Shown: positions 6,643 to 13,224, numbered from the stretch's first letter. The stretch is DNA of 20,559 nucleotides from Rickettsiales bacterium (GCA_031273075.1 JAISSM010000004.1:1-20559); one strand, 5' to 3'. Numbers and translations: made by a program. The notes: a model not told the origin generated them from the letters alone.

Positions 6643-9072
6643 GTGAAAACAAGCGATATAAGGGTCATCGGGGGACGGTACGGGCTGGGAAGCAAAGAGT
6701 TCAAGCCGCGCGACGTCAAGGCCGTCTATGAGAATATGATTTCTTCGGCGCCTAAAAACGGATTTACGGTCGGCATAGTCGACGACCTGACCGGCCGCTC
6801 TCTGGAAACCGACCCCATGTTCGCGAACGACGACGCGGGGTACAAATCCGCGATACTTTACGGAATCGGAAGCGACGGCACCGTCGGCGCGGTCAAGAAC
6901 ATCGTGAAAATAGTCGGCGAAAATTCAGACCTTTATCCGCAATCCTACGCCGTCTATGATTCGAAAAAATCTGGCGGACTTACGGCGTCGCATTTGCGTT
7001 TCGCCCCCGATCCGATTCGCTCTCAATACTTGGTCGAATACGCGGACTTTATTTCGGTCTCGAATTTCGTGATAGCGCGAAGGTTCGACGTGTTCCGCGG
7101 CCTAAAGCCGGGCGGCGCGGTCATGCTGAATTCGTCCATGCCGCCGGACGTCGCGTTCGCGAACCTTCCGCGCATGACGCAAGAGCATTTGCTGCGCCTT
7201 CGCGCCCGCGTGTTTTTTCTGGACGCGAACCGCGCGGCGTTGGAATTGGGATTGGGCAACCGGATAAACACATTCATATTGCTGAACTTTTTCAATATCA
7301 CGAAAATAATAGACCCGAAAATCGCGGTCGAATCGGCGAAGGACGCGATCGAAAAAACATACCGTAAAAAGGGCGTGGAAATCGTGAAGGCGAATTGGGC
7401 GGCGGTGGACCGCGCCGCGGACTTTCTTGTCGAATACGACGCGCTTGCATTGGCGAAACGAATCGAAGACGGACCGGATTTCATTCCGGCCATGACCGGC
7501 GCGCCCGCGGACATCGCGGGAACCTTGGGCGAAATAGCGGCGGGCGGCGGCGACGGCCTTGAAGTGTCGAAAATGGCGCGCTTTTCCGGCGGCGAATTTC
7601 CGACGGGAACGTCGAAATATGAAAAGCGCCGCGCTTCGAATGTTTCGGCCTCTATTGATCTGGCGAAATGCATTCAGTGCGGAAAGTGCGCCGTGCTTTG
7701 CCCGCACGCGGCGATTCGTATAAAGGTGACTGCACCCGAATCCCGAAGTCTTGGCCGCGAAGCGGACGGACGAATCGCGAATCCCGAATCCCGAATCGCG
7801 AATCCCGATAAATTCGTCCCATATAAAACGAAAGAACTCGGCGAAGGGCTTTCGTGGACGGCCGCGGTTTCACCCGCGGATTGCACCGGCTGTAAAATTT
7901 GCGCCGGGAATTGTCCGACCAAGGCCGTCTCGATGATTCCGACCGACAAAGCGGACCAATCGGTTTTCGACGCGTTGATCGATCTTCCGGATTTCCCGAA
8001 GGAAAAATTGAACCTTGCGCTTCCGAAGCACATAGAACTTCTGCCGCATTATTTCGAATTCCCGGGCGCGTGCGCGGGTTGCGGTGAAACGCCGTACATA
8101 AGAATGTTGGCGCATTTGTTCGGGGATATTATGATAGTCGCGAACGCGACGGGCTGTTCGTCCATATACGGCGGCAACCTTCCGACGACGCCGTGGACGA
8201 AGGACAAAGAGGGCCGCGGCCCGGCGTGGTCGAATTCGCTGTTCGAGGACAACGCGGAATACGGACTCGGCATGCGGCTTGCGATAAATCAAAGCAAAAA
8301 AGCGCTGACTATCTTAATGGCGGAACTTGGCGCGAAAACGAAAGAGGATTTGGAAACCTCGGCGCATCCGAAGGCGAAAGAGGCGCTGTCCCTTTGGGAT
8401 GCGGCGGCGGACAAATCGGTCTGGATCATCGGCGGGGATGGGTGGGCGTACGATATCGGATACGGCGGCCTGGACCACGTGCTGCACAGCGGCGAAAATG
8501 TGAACGTCTTGGTTTTGGACACTGAGGGCTATTCCAATACCGGCGGCCAAATGTCGAAATCGACGCCGTTCGGCGCAAGCATGAAATTCGCGGTCGGCGG
8601 AAAGGAAAGGGCGAAAAAAGACCTTGGGCTTATCGCGATGATGTCCGGCGCGTATGTGGCCCAGATCGCGATCGGCGCGGACCCGGCCCAGGCCGCGCGC
8701 GCGTTTCAAGAGGCGGCGGCGTTCGACGGCCCGTCGATAATACTTGCGTACAGCCCGTGCATATCGCACGGATTCGATCTTGCGAACGGACCGGCGCACC
8801 AGCAAGACCTTGTGAAAACAGGCGCGTGGCCGTTGTTCCGGTTTGATCCGGCGTTGCTGGAAGAGGGCAAAAACCCGCTTAGCATGGATTCACAACATGG
8901 ATCGCTGGACCTTGAAGAATTTTTGAAAACCGAGAACAGATTCAACGCGGCGCGAAAGGTGAATGGAAATTTCGACAAGCTTGTCGAATGGGCGAAAAAG
9001 AACAACGACTATCGCGCGCGTCTTAAAGAGCACATCGCCGCCTTTGCCATTCTAAAGAAGAATGAAGAATGA
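6643..9072 (+). CDS. nifJ: Pyruvate:ferredoxin oxidoreductase, domains III-VI (gamma-delta-beta part of split NifJ), with an in-frame repeat insert
   Basis: An 809-residue protein holding the rest of NifJ. Residues 1 to about 210 are domain III (GGRYGLGSKEF, NGFTVGIVDDLT, NFVIARRFDVFRGLKPGG). FPTGTSKYEKR precedes the ferredoxin domain, with clusters C343-C346-C349-C353 and C414-C417-C420-C424. The TPP domain follows: FPGACAGCGETPYIRM, ATGCSSIYGGNLPTTPW, GGDGWAYDIGYGGLDHVL and the TPP motif EGYSNTGGQMSKSTPFGAS. Residues 365-388 between the two clusters are encoded by a B-family repeat and replace the usual linker. GTG start with GAGGA at 6634-6638. The last codons (NEE, stop) lie in another repeat. 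It should pair with the 4759-5814 product to form a working enzyme. Confidence 0.92.
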   Translation: MKTSDIRVIGGRYGLGSKEFKPRDVKAVYENMISSAPKNGFTVGIVDDLTGRSLETDPMFANDDAGYKSAILYGIGSDGTVGAVKNIVKIVGENSDLYPQSYAVYDSKKSGGLTASHLRFAPDPIRSQYLVEYADFISVSNFVIARRFDVFRGLKPGGAVMLNSSMPPDVAFANLPRMTQEHLLRLRARVFFLDANRAALELGLGNRINTFILLNFFNITKIIDPKIAVESAKDAIEKTYRKKGVEIVKANWAAVDRAADFLVEYDALALAKRIEDGPDFIPAMTGAPADIAGTLGEIAAGGGDGLEVSKMARFSGGEFPTGTSKYEKRRASNVSASIDLAKCIQCGKCAVLCPHAAIRIKVTAPESRSLGREADGRIANPESRIANPDKFVPYKTKELGEGLSWTAAVSPADCTGCKICAGNCPTKAVSMIPTDKADQSVFDALIDLPDFPKEKLNLALPKHIELLPHYFEFPGACAGCGETPYIRMLAHLFGDIMIVANATGCSSIYGGNLPTTPWTKDKEGRGPAWSNSLFEDNAEYGLGMRLAINQSKKALTILMAELGAKTKEDLETSAHPKAKEALSLWDAAADKSVWIIGGDGWAYDIGYGGLDHVLHSGENVNVLVLDTEGYSNTGGQMSKSTPFGASMKFAVGGKERAKKDLGLIAMMSGAYVAQIAIGADPAQAARAFQEAAAFDGPSIILAYSPCISHGFDLANGPAHQQDLVKTGAWPLFRFDPALLEEGKNPLSMDSQHGSLDLEEFLKTENRFNAARKVNGNFDKLVEWAKKNNDYRARLKEHIAAFAILKKNEE
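7735..7806 (+). repeat. B-family heptad element inserted in frame within nifJ
   Basis: 72 bp nearly identical to the element after ctpA: the 34-bp module (7738-7771, one T for C change) with hairpin CCGC-gaa-GCGG, then five GAATCGC/GAATCCC heptads. It encodes residues 365-388 (PESRSLGREADGR, then IANPESRIANP), with a 7-residue periodicity. The stretch contains no TAA, TAG or TGA, nor their complements, so it is open in all six frames. Confidence 0.9.
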
Positions 9073-9199
9073 AGAAAGATTTTTACCTTTGTCATACCGC
9101 GGCGGGGGTCTGCGACCCCGACCGAGGTATCCAGTAATAAGCACGCGGGGCAAAGCCCCGCGACATCCATTCTTAATTCTTCATTCTTAATTCTTCATT
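9061..9199. repeat. A-family heptad element (AATGAAG type) at the nifJ 3' end, with a nested palindrome
   Basis: Left arm AATGAAG, AATGAAG, AAAG starts inside nifJ and supplies its stop codon. The right arm (to 9199) is the inverted form, alternating CTTAATT and CTTCATT heptads. Near the right side is AAGCACGCG with the hairpin GCGGGGC-aaa-GCCCCGC, then GACATCCATTC, the hallmark core of this family. A different palindrome (9091-9134) interrupts the left half. Confidence 0.85.
9091..9134. repeat. GTCATACC...GGTATCCAG palindrome nested in the A element
   Basis: Outer arms GTCATACCGCGG and CCGAGGTATCCAG pair imperfectly around an inner perfect hairpin GGGGTC-tgc-GACCCC (9105-9119). The outer sequence resembles a palindromic repeat common in Rickettsiales genomes (from memory, not checked). 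Confidence 0.65.
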
Positions 9200-9250
9200 G
9201 GTAACTAAATTACCGTGACGTAAAAAGTCACGGTAATTTAGTTACCAATG
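9196..9250. repeat. Perfect 24-bp inverted repeat between nifJ and purC
   Basis: The arms 9196-9219 and 9227-9250 are exact reverse complements of 24 bp with loop GTAAAAA. The right arm ends 1 nt before the purC -35 box, and the left arm overlaps the end of the A element. It could be a terminator for the PFOR operon (though no U-run follows), an operator for purC, or another insertion. Confidence 0.85.
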
Positions 9251-9251
9251 C

Positions 9252-9280
9252 TTGCTTTTGTCATAAAAATATCCTATGAT
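9252..9280 (+). promoter_or_regulatory. Predicted promoter of purC
   Basis: TTGCTT (9252-9257) and TATGAT (9275-9280) are separated by 17 bp. The predicted start is near 9287, giving a leader of about 29 nt with AAGGA (9304-9308) before the ATG at 9316. No riboswitch-sized leader is present. Confidence 0.7.
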
Positions 9281-9315
9281 CCACATCGGAGAGAACAACC
9301 GAAAAGGATATTCTT

Positions 9316-10446
9316 ATGAAAAGCCAGTTATCTTCCGCGCGTATGTCCCCTCCGAAAATCGCATATAAATATCGCAGTCACGGCAAGGTCCGCGATACTT
9401 TCGAGCTGCCCGGCGACAAGTTGGGCATCCGTGTATCCAACCGCACTTCGACGGAAGACGTGATATGGGAGGGCGGCGTTCCTTTCAAAGGCGCCGCGCT
9501 TCACTATATATCGAACAAATGGATCAGAATAGCGAGGCCCTTGGGCGTACCGACCCATTTCATAAAAGCGCTTAACACAAAGGAAGATTTTAAGGAATAC
9601 CCCGAACTCCAAAAGGATTATGCCCGTCTTCGCGGCCGGACCACTATTGTGAAAAAGCTTAAGATGCTTCCGCTTGAAGTCATCGTCCGCGGAAATATTA
9701 CCGGAAGCGGGTGGAAGAGTTATGAAAAAACCGGCGAGGTTTGCGGAATAAAACTTCCCGAAGGGCTTAAAAAGAACCAGTTTTTGGAAACTCCGATCGT
9801 GACGCCGACCACAAAGGCCGAATTCGGCCTGCATGATGAGCATGTGACGTGCGAACAGGCGGTCGAAATATTGAAACAAACCGCCAAGAATCCGGAATTC
9901 GACTATTATTTCGATGCCGAAAAGGTCTGGCATACGGTGGAGGATTACGCGTTAAGGCTGTTTACCCGCGCGCGCGAAATCGCCGATAAGAAAGGGATAA
10001 TACTTGTCGACACGAAATTTGAATTCGGGCTTGATCTTAAAACCGGGGCGGTGACCCTTGGCGACGAAATTCTGACTATGGATTCGTCGCGCTATTGGGA
10101 CAAGGAGAATTATAAAAAGGCCATGGCCGAAGGCAAGGATCCGACAAGCATGGATAAAGAGGGCCTAAGGGTCTATGGCTATGGATTGTCCGCGCGCGGC
10201 AAATGGGACAAATCCCAGGAAAACGCGCCGAAAATCCCGCGGGAGATGGCGTGGAACATGGGCGGAATATACTTGACCACTTGCAGGCGCCTTTTCGGAA
10301 CGAACGACCCGATCATCGAAGAGATGTGGGCGGAGTACGAGGCCCATAAAAGACGCCAGCAAAGATTAAGGCGCAAGCGTTACCTCCGCGAGAAACAACG
10401 GAAGGGACAAATCGTTGTCGACAGACATATCCGCCTGGTCCGCTAG
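9316..10446 (+). CDS. purC: Phosphoribosylaminoimidazole-succinocarboxamide (SAICAR) synthase with a basic C-terminal tail
   Basis: A 376-residue ATP-dependent ligase joining CAIR and aspartate in purine synthesis. Family marks: GKVRDTFEL near the N-terminus, LEVIVRGNITGSGWKSY, GLKKNQFLETPIVTPTTKAE, DEHVT, and IILVDTKFEFGLD followed by LGDEILTMDSSRYWD. The usual SDRxSAFD region reads SNRTSTEDV, so the enzyme is divergent there. The last 34 or so residues (AHKRRQQRLRRKRYLREKQR and on) are very rich in Arg and Lys and are not part of the usual core. The start at 9316 has a Shine-Dalgarno; ATG 9343 is a less likely alternative. It is transcribed alone and faces lptB. Confidence 0.88.
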   Translation: MKSQLSSARMSPPKIAYKYRSHGKVRDTFELPGDKLGIRVSNRTSTEDVIWEGGVPFKGAALHYISNKWIRIARPLGVPTHFIKALNTKEDFKEYPELQKDYARLRGRTTIVKKLKMLPLEVIVRGNITGSGWKSYEKTGEVCGIKLPEGLKKNQFLETPIVTPTTKAEFGLHDEHVTCEQAVEILKQTAKNPEFDYYFDAEKVWHTVEDYALRLFTRAREIADKKGIILVDTKFEFGLDLKTGAVTLGDEILTMDSSRYWDKENYKKAMAEGKDPTSMDKEGLRVYGYGLSARGKWDKSQENAPKIPREMAWNMGGIYLTTCRRLFGTNDPIIEEMWAEYEAHKRRQQRLRRKRYLREKQRKGQIVVDRHIRLVR

Positions 10447-10474
10447 GCAGTAATAGGGTCTATAAAATAGGTGG

Positions 10475-10614
10475 GGCGGGTTTTTATAAAACCCGCCTTT
10501 CCTGTTTGCAAAGCAAACAGGAAATCGTTGTTTGTTTTCAACAAACAAGGTGTGTTTCATAGAAACACACCCCGCCGCACAGGGCCAAAGTTCCCCTCTA
10601 TGGAGGGGAACTTT
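10475..10614. repeat. Array of five back-to-back perfect hairpins between convergent purC and lptB
   Basis: Five perfect inverted repeats occur almost without gaps: 10475-10497 (10 bp, loop TAT), 10498-10524 (12 bp, loop AAA), 10528-10548 (9 bp, loop TTC), 10549-10571 (10 bp, loop ATA) and 10587-10614 (12 bp, loop TATG). Stem sequences are unrelated, so this is not one unit repeated. The first, GC-rich and followed by TTT, may end purC transcription; the last matches a unit at 13043-13063 and lies near the lptB end. Confidence 0.9.
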
Positions 10615-10618
10615 ATTC

Positions 10619-10638
10619 CTGCTATCTGCTAATTGCTA
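10619..10638 (-). repeat. C-family arm fragment after lptB
   Basis: 20 bp identical, in reverse complement, to 1159-1178 of the complete C element (AATTAGC/AGATAGC heptads). It starts a few bases after the lptB stop. Confidence 0.7.
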
Positions 10639-10643
10639 CCTTT

Positions 10644-11372
10644 TTACATCTTGAACTCTTCCCCCAAATAAACCTTCCTCACCATTGGATCCTCGACGAT
10701 CTCGGCCGTGGTGCCGTGTTTCAGAATGACCCCCTCGTGCAGAACGTAGCTTCTGTCCGTCACGCCCAAAGTCTCGCGCACGTTGTGGTCCGTGATTATG
10801 ACGCCCAGCCCGCGGCCCTTCAACTGCGACACAAGTTCGCGTATGTCGCCGACCGCGATCGGATCGATTCCGGCGAAAGGCTCGTCCAGCAGAATAAACG
10901 ACGGATTTATGGCAAGCGACCGCGCGATTTCGACGCGCCGGCGTTCGCCGCCCGAGAGCGAAGTCGCGCTTGCCTTGCGCAAATGCTCTATCGAAAACTC
11001 CTTCAAAAGATGGTTTAATTTATCCGCCCGCGCGCCCTTGTTTTTTTCCGATATTTCAAGAATGGCCAAAATGTTTTCTTCGACGGTCATGCCGCGGAAC
11101 ACGCTGTTTTCCTGGGGAAGATACCCGATGCGCAAACGCGCCCTTTGATAGAACGGCAAATGCGTTATGTCTTGGGAATTAAGAAAAATAGACCCGCCGC
11201 TTGCCCTTATCTGGCCGGTGATGCAGTAAAAAGCCGTGGTCTTGCCCGCGCCGTTCGGACCCAAAAGCCCGACCGATTCGCCCGTTTTAACGTCCAAAGA
11301 CACGTCGTGCAGCACCGCCCGCGCCCCGTAATTCTTTGATAAATGTTCCACCCTTAACACACTTTGTTTCAT
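10644..11372 (-). CDS. lptB: Lipopolysaccharide transport ABC ATPase LptB
   Basis: A 242-residue ATPase that powers extraction of lipopolysaccharide from the inner membrane with LptF, LptG and LptC. Visible motifs: Walker A GPNGAGKT (38-45), Q-loop in IGYLPQENSVFRGMTVEENI, signature LSGGERRRVEIAR, Walker B with LLDEPFAGIDPIAV and H-loop ITDHNVRETLGV; it ends VYLGEEFKM. The PQE...F..MTVEEN and DEPFAGIDPIAV strings are LptB hallmarks. AAGGA precedes the ATG. It lies 45 bp after a shortened lptC, a space almost wholly made of a 32-bp A-family arm; lptA, normally between them, is absent. Confidence 0.95.
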   Translation of the reverse strand: MKQSVLRVEHLSKNYGARAVLHDVSLDVKTGESVGLLGPNGAGKTTAFYCITGQIRASGGSIFLNSQDITHLPFYQRARLRIGYLPQENSVFRGMTVEENILAILEISEKNKGARADKLNHLLKEFSIEHLRKASATSLSGGERRRVEIARSLAINPSFILLDEPFAGIDPIAVGDIRELVSQLKGRGLGVIITDHNVRETLGVTDRSYVLHEGVILKHGTTAEIVEDPMVRKVYLGEEFKM

Positions 11373-11387
11373 ATATTATTCCTTAAT

Positions 11388-11419
11388 CTTTCTTCATTCT
11401 TCATTCTTAATTCTTCATT
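11388..11419 (-). repeat. A-family heptad half-element in the lptC-lptB junction
   Basis: 32 bp of AATGAAG/AATTAAG heptads ending AAAG, identical to 14019-14050 between portal and the next phage gene. Both copies overlap the upstream stop codon and are followed at once by a Shine-Dalgarno and start codon. Confidence 0.9.
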
Positions 11420-11894
11420 ATAACTCGATCTCCATCTCGTTCGCGCGGGCCGAGGTCCCGTCGCCGGACTTCACGCGCACGTCGTCGGACAGAATTATTT
11501 TATTTGTTTTTTTGAAAAACTTCCCCATCTGGGCGGAAATGTTCTCTTGAACCGGCTTTCCGTTCTTCGGGCGGACTATGTTGGCGTTGGGCGCCTCGAA
11601 ATAAAGAACGTCGGGCTCCGAGAACCTTTGAAAGGCCGCCCTGGTGAACAACGAGAACGGATTGCCGTTCCTGTCCGTGCCGTTCATCTTGAAATTCGTG
11701 ACGCTTAAATTGTTTTGGCGGATGGAATCGATGTCGACTATGTCAAGGATCGACCACGCCATGTTCTTGAATACGAAGGGCGAGGCCACGAGGATAAGGG
11801 TGAACAAAAGGCCCCAGCCCGCGAAAAAAAAACGCCACCAGGCCTGGATGCGGCGATGCCTTTTCGATATAAAAAATTGCCACTTGTTCGTCAT
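11418..11894 (-). CDS. lptC: LptC-like lipopolysaccharide export protein, C-terminally shortened
   Basis: A 158-residue protein. The basic N-terminus (SKRHRRIQAWWRF) is followed by one membrane segment at about 22-43, then the periplasmic LptC beta-jellyroll: NFKMNGTDRNGNPFSLFTRAA, LYFEAPNANIV, ISAQMGKFFKKTNKIILSDDVRV. It stops at GTSARANEMEIEL, which aligns with the ESARIDL region of family members of about 200 residues, so roughly the last 40-50 residues (the final strands) seem missing. The stop codon sits on the edge of an A-family repeat. LptC passes LPS from LptBFG to LptA, and the missing part is close to the LptA-contacting end. The start follows a B-family element with no clear Shine-Dalgarno. 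Confidence 0.82.
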   Translation of the reverse strand: MTNKWQFFISKRHRRIQAWWRFFFAGWGLLFTLILVASPFVFKNMAWSILDIVDIDSIRQNNLSVTNFKMNGTDRNGNPFSLFTRAAFQRFSEPDVLYFEAPNANIVRPKNGKPVQENISAQMGKFFKKTNKIILSDDVRVKSGDGTSARANEMEIEL

Positions 11895-11900
11895 AATTAA

Positions 11901-12048
11901 TTGTGATATGTGATAAGTGATATGTGATATGGGGGCTCTGATTGTATGACATTGGTCGCACAAAAGCCTCGAATCCAAAAGTCTCGGCCGCGAAGCGGAC
12001 GGACGAATCCCGAATCGCGAATCCCGTATCACATATTACATATCACAT
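11901..12048. repeat. B-family element, long form, between lptC and the exported protein gene
   Basis: Left arm of TGTGATA heptads (11902-11931), a unique core shared with 15418-15513 (the GATTGTATGAC...GGTCGC...CAAAAGCC region), the 34-bp module (11971-12004), GAATCCC/GAATCGC heptads, then an inverted TGTGATA-type arm ending near 12048. The copy at 15418 lacks exactly the 34-bp module. Confidence 0.85.
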
Positions 12049-12060
12049 TTTGCTAATTGT

Positions 12061-12089
12061 TTGTATTATACCCGAAAATATGATAAAAT
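12061..12089 (+). promoter_or_regulatory. Possible promoter of the exported-protein gene
   Basis: TTGTAT (12061-12066) and TAAAAT (12084-12089) are separated by 17 bp. The predicted start is near 12096, 11 nt before ATG 12107; this argues against the alternative ATG at 12080. Confidence 0.5.
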
Positions 12090-12106
12090 CAAGAACGAGA
12101 GAGTTT

Positions 12107-13039
12107 ATGAAGAAAATACTACGACTGTTGACTGTTGACTGTTTACTGTTGACTGCGACGGCTGCGCCGTCGCATGCGCTTCAAATCGCGCCCGCCAATC
12201 CCGGCGGCGGCGCCCAGACGGCCGCCCAAACGGCCGCGGGAACCGGCGGCGCGGCGCCTGCGGCGGCCCCTTTGCAGATAAAAAAGGCCGGCGCGGTCGT
12301 GGAACAACAGCAGGAAAAAATGGACGCCGCGGTCGGAACCAATCTTGTCGGCATGGCTATCGGATTGTGGTCGGGAATTCAGGCGCTTAAAAAGGAAGAG
12401 CAGGCGCTTAACGCCGCGTGCGCTCCGACCGGGGCCGAAGAAAGCTATGTGAACAAAATGGTGAAAGAGTTTGCGAAAATCGGAACGACGACGGCGGAAT
12501 CCATGGCGGCGCTGGTCGACGCGCCCGAAAGCTATGAGGGGTCGTGCAGATACGAATCGTATATCATGACCGGCGGGAACGGCAACCGGTGCTTTGATAC
12601 TTTCAACGACCCCGTTTCCGACGGCGGCAGGATATGGGGCAAATATCCGAAGGCGTCGAGCGTCCGCAATATATGCCCGCCGACCAAGAAGGGAACCTGC
12701 GGCAACAACGACAAGAAAACGTACAGCAACGCGTACGAGATATACGCGCGGATGGGCTGGGAAGAGGAGGACCTGCTTCCGGACGAAGTGTCCATGCACG
12801 CCAAGATAATGCAAAAGGCGCAGGAATGCGACCCGAGCGTGCTTAAAAAGAAAAGCAAAGAGGCGGTGGGGAATATGATAACCGGAACGCTGGGAACGAT
12901 AGGGCAGAAACAGAACACGGCCGGAACGATGGAGCAGGTAAGCGGCCTTATGCAGAATATGAACGCCGGGGGCGGCACGTTCCAAACGCTCGGCACCGCG
13001 GGTATCGGCCTTCTTCCGACCCTTATGGGCGGGAAATAA
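12107..13039 (+). CDS. Exported protein of unknown function with paired cysteines
   Basis: A 310-residue protein I do not recognise. The signal peptide is residues 1-24 (MKKILRLLTVDCLLLT, then ATAAPSHA). A low-complexity Ala/Gly/Pro linker follows (PANPGGGAQTAAQTAAGTGG), then a helical region, then a central domain with six cysteines (AACAP, GSCRYES, NRCFDTF, NICPP, GTCGNN, QECDP), suggesting disulfides, and a Gly/Met-rich end (GTLGTIG, NMNAGGGTF, GIGLLPTLMGGK). ATG 12107 is chosen because it gives a clean signal peptide, has a purine-rich AGAGAG upstream and follows a promoter. The signal peptide is encoded by (ACTGTTG)n heptads and a hairpin. Probably periplasmic. Confidence 0.65.
   Translation: MKKILRLLTVDCLLLTATAAPSHALQIAPANPGGGAQTAAQTAAGTGGAAPAAAPLQIKKAGAVVEQQQEKMDAAVGTNLVGMAIGLWSGIQALKKEEQALNAACAPTGAEESYVNKMVKEFAKIGTTTAESMAALVDAPESYEGSCRYESYIMTGGNGNRCFDTFNDPVSDGGRIWGKYPKASSVRNICPPTKKGTCGNNDKKTYSNAYEIYARMGWEEEDLLPDEVSMHAKIMQKAQECDPSVLKKKSKEAVGNMITGTLGTIGQKQNTAGTMEQVSGLMQNMNAGGGTFQTLGTAGIGLLPTLMGGK
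12124..12174 (+). repeat. ACTGTTG heptad tract plus 9-bp hairpin within a signal-peptide coding region
   Basis: About 4.5 tandem ACTGTTG-type heptads (12124-12155) are followed directly by a perfect inverted repeat TGCGACGGC-tgc-GCCGTCGCA (12154-12174). Together they encode the hydrophobic core and cleavage region of the signal peptide. Confidence 0.85.
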
Positions 13040-13042
13040 ATT

Positions 13043-13086
13043 AAGTTCCCCTCTATGGAGGGGTGGCGCGAAGCGCCGGGGTGGTA
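13043..13086. repeat. CCCCTC-GAGGGG / GGCGC-GCGCC repeat (D unit)
   Basis: AAGTTCCCCTC-tatg-GAGGGG is shared with the last hairpin of the array at 10587-10614. It is followed by GGCGC-gaa-GCGCC and a GGGGTGG end. It lies 3 nt after the stop of the exported-protein gene and may act as its terminator. Confidence 0.7.
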
Positions 13087-13090
13087 ATAT

Positions 13091-13150
13091 AAGCACGCGG
13101 GGCAACGCCCCGCGACATCCATTCTTCATTCTTCATTCTTCATTCTTAAT
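13091..13150. repeat. A-family element, right half
   Basis: AAGCACGCG, hairpin CGCGGGGC-aac-GCCCCGCG (13096-13114), GACATCCATTC, then inverted CTTCATT heptads ending CTTAAT. The left arm is missing; the D unit sits in its place. Confidence 0.85.
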
Positions 13151-13157
13151 TTTTTCC

Positions 13158-13186
13158 TTGCCATCCCGATTTTACAATGCTATATT
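13158..13186 (+). promoter_or_regulatory. Predicted promoter of the small lipoprotein gene
   Basis: TTGCCA (13158-13163) and TATATT (13181-13186) are separated by 17 bp. The predicted start is about 13193, the first base of a stem-loop GGCTT-caaa-AAGCC (13193-13206), so the mRNA would begin with a hairpin that could protect its 5' end. Confidence 0.7.
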
Positions 13187-13224
13187 GAAACCGGCTTCAA
13201 AAAGCCTACAATAAGGAGAAAACT

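Noticed and set aside
9061..9199. Heptad tracts as a CRISPR array
   Set aside because: Units are 7 bp and directly tandem with no spacers, and no cas genes are present.
9281..9315. Purine riboswitch before purC
   Set aside because: The predicted leader is about 29 nt, too short for a riboswitch.
10475..10614. Hairpin arrays as integron attC sites or REP/BIME clusters
   Set aside because: No integrase and no attC core sites are seen, and the stems are not copies of one unit as in REP clusters.
12107..12145. Lipobox at TVDC in the exported protein
   Set aside because: Asp precedes the cysteine, which does not fit [LVI][AST][GAS]C, and a good signal peptidase I site (PSHA) follows.
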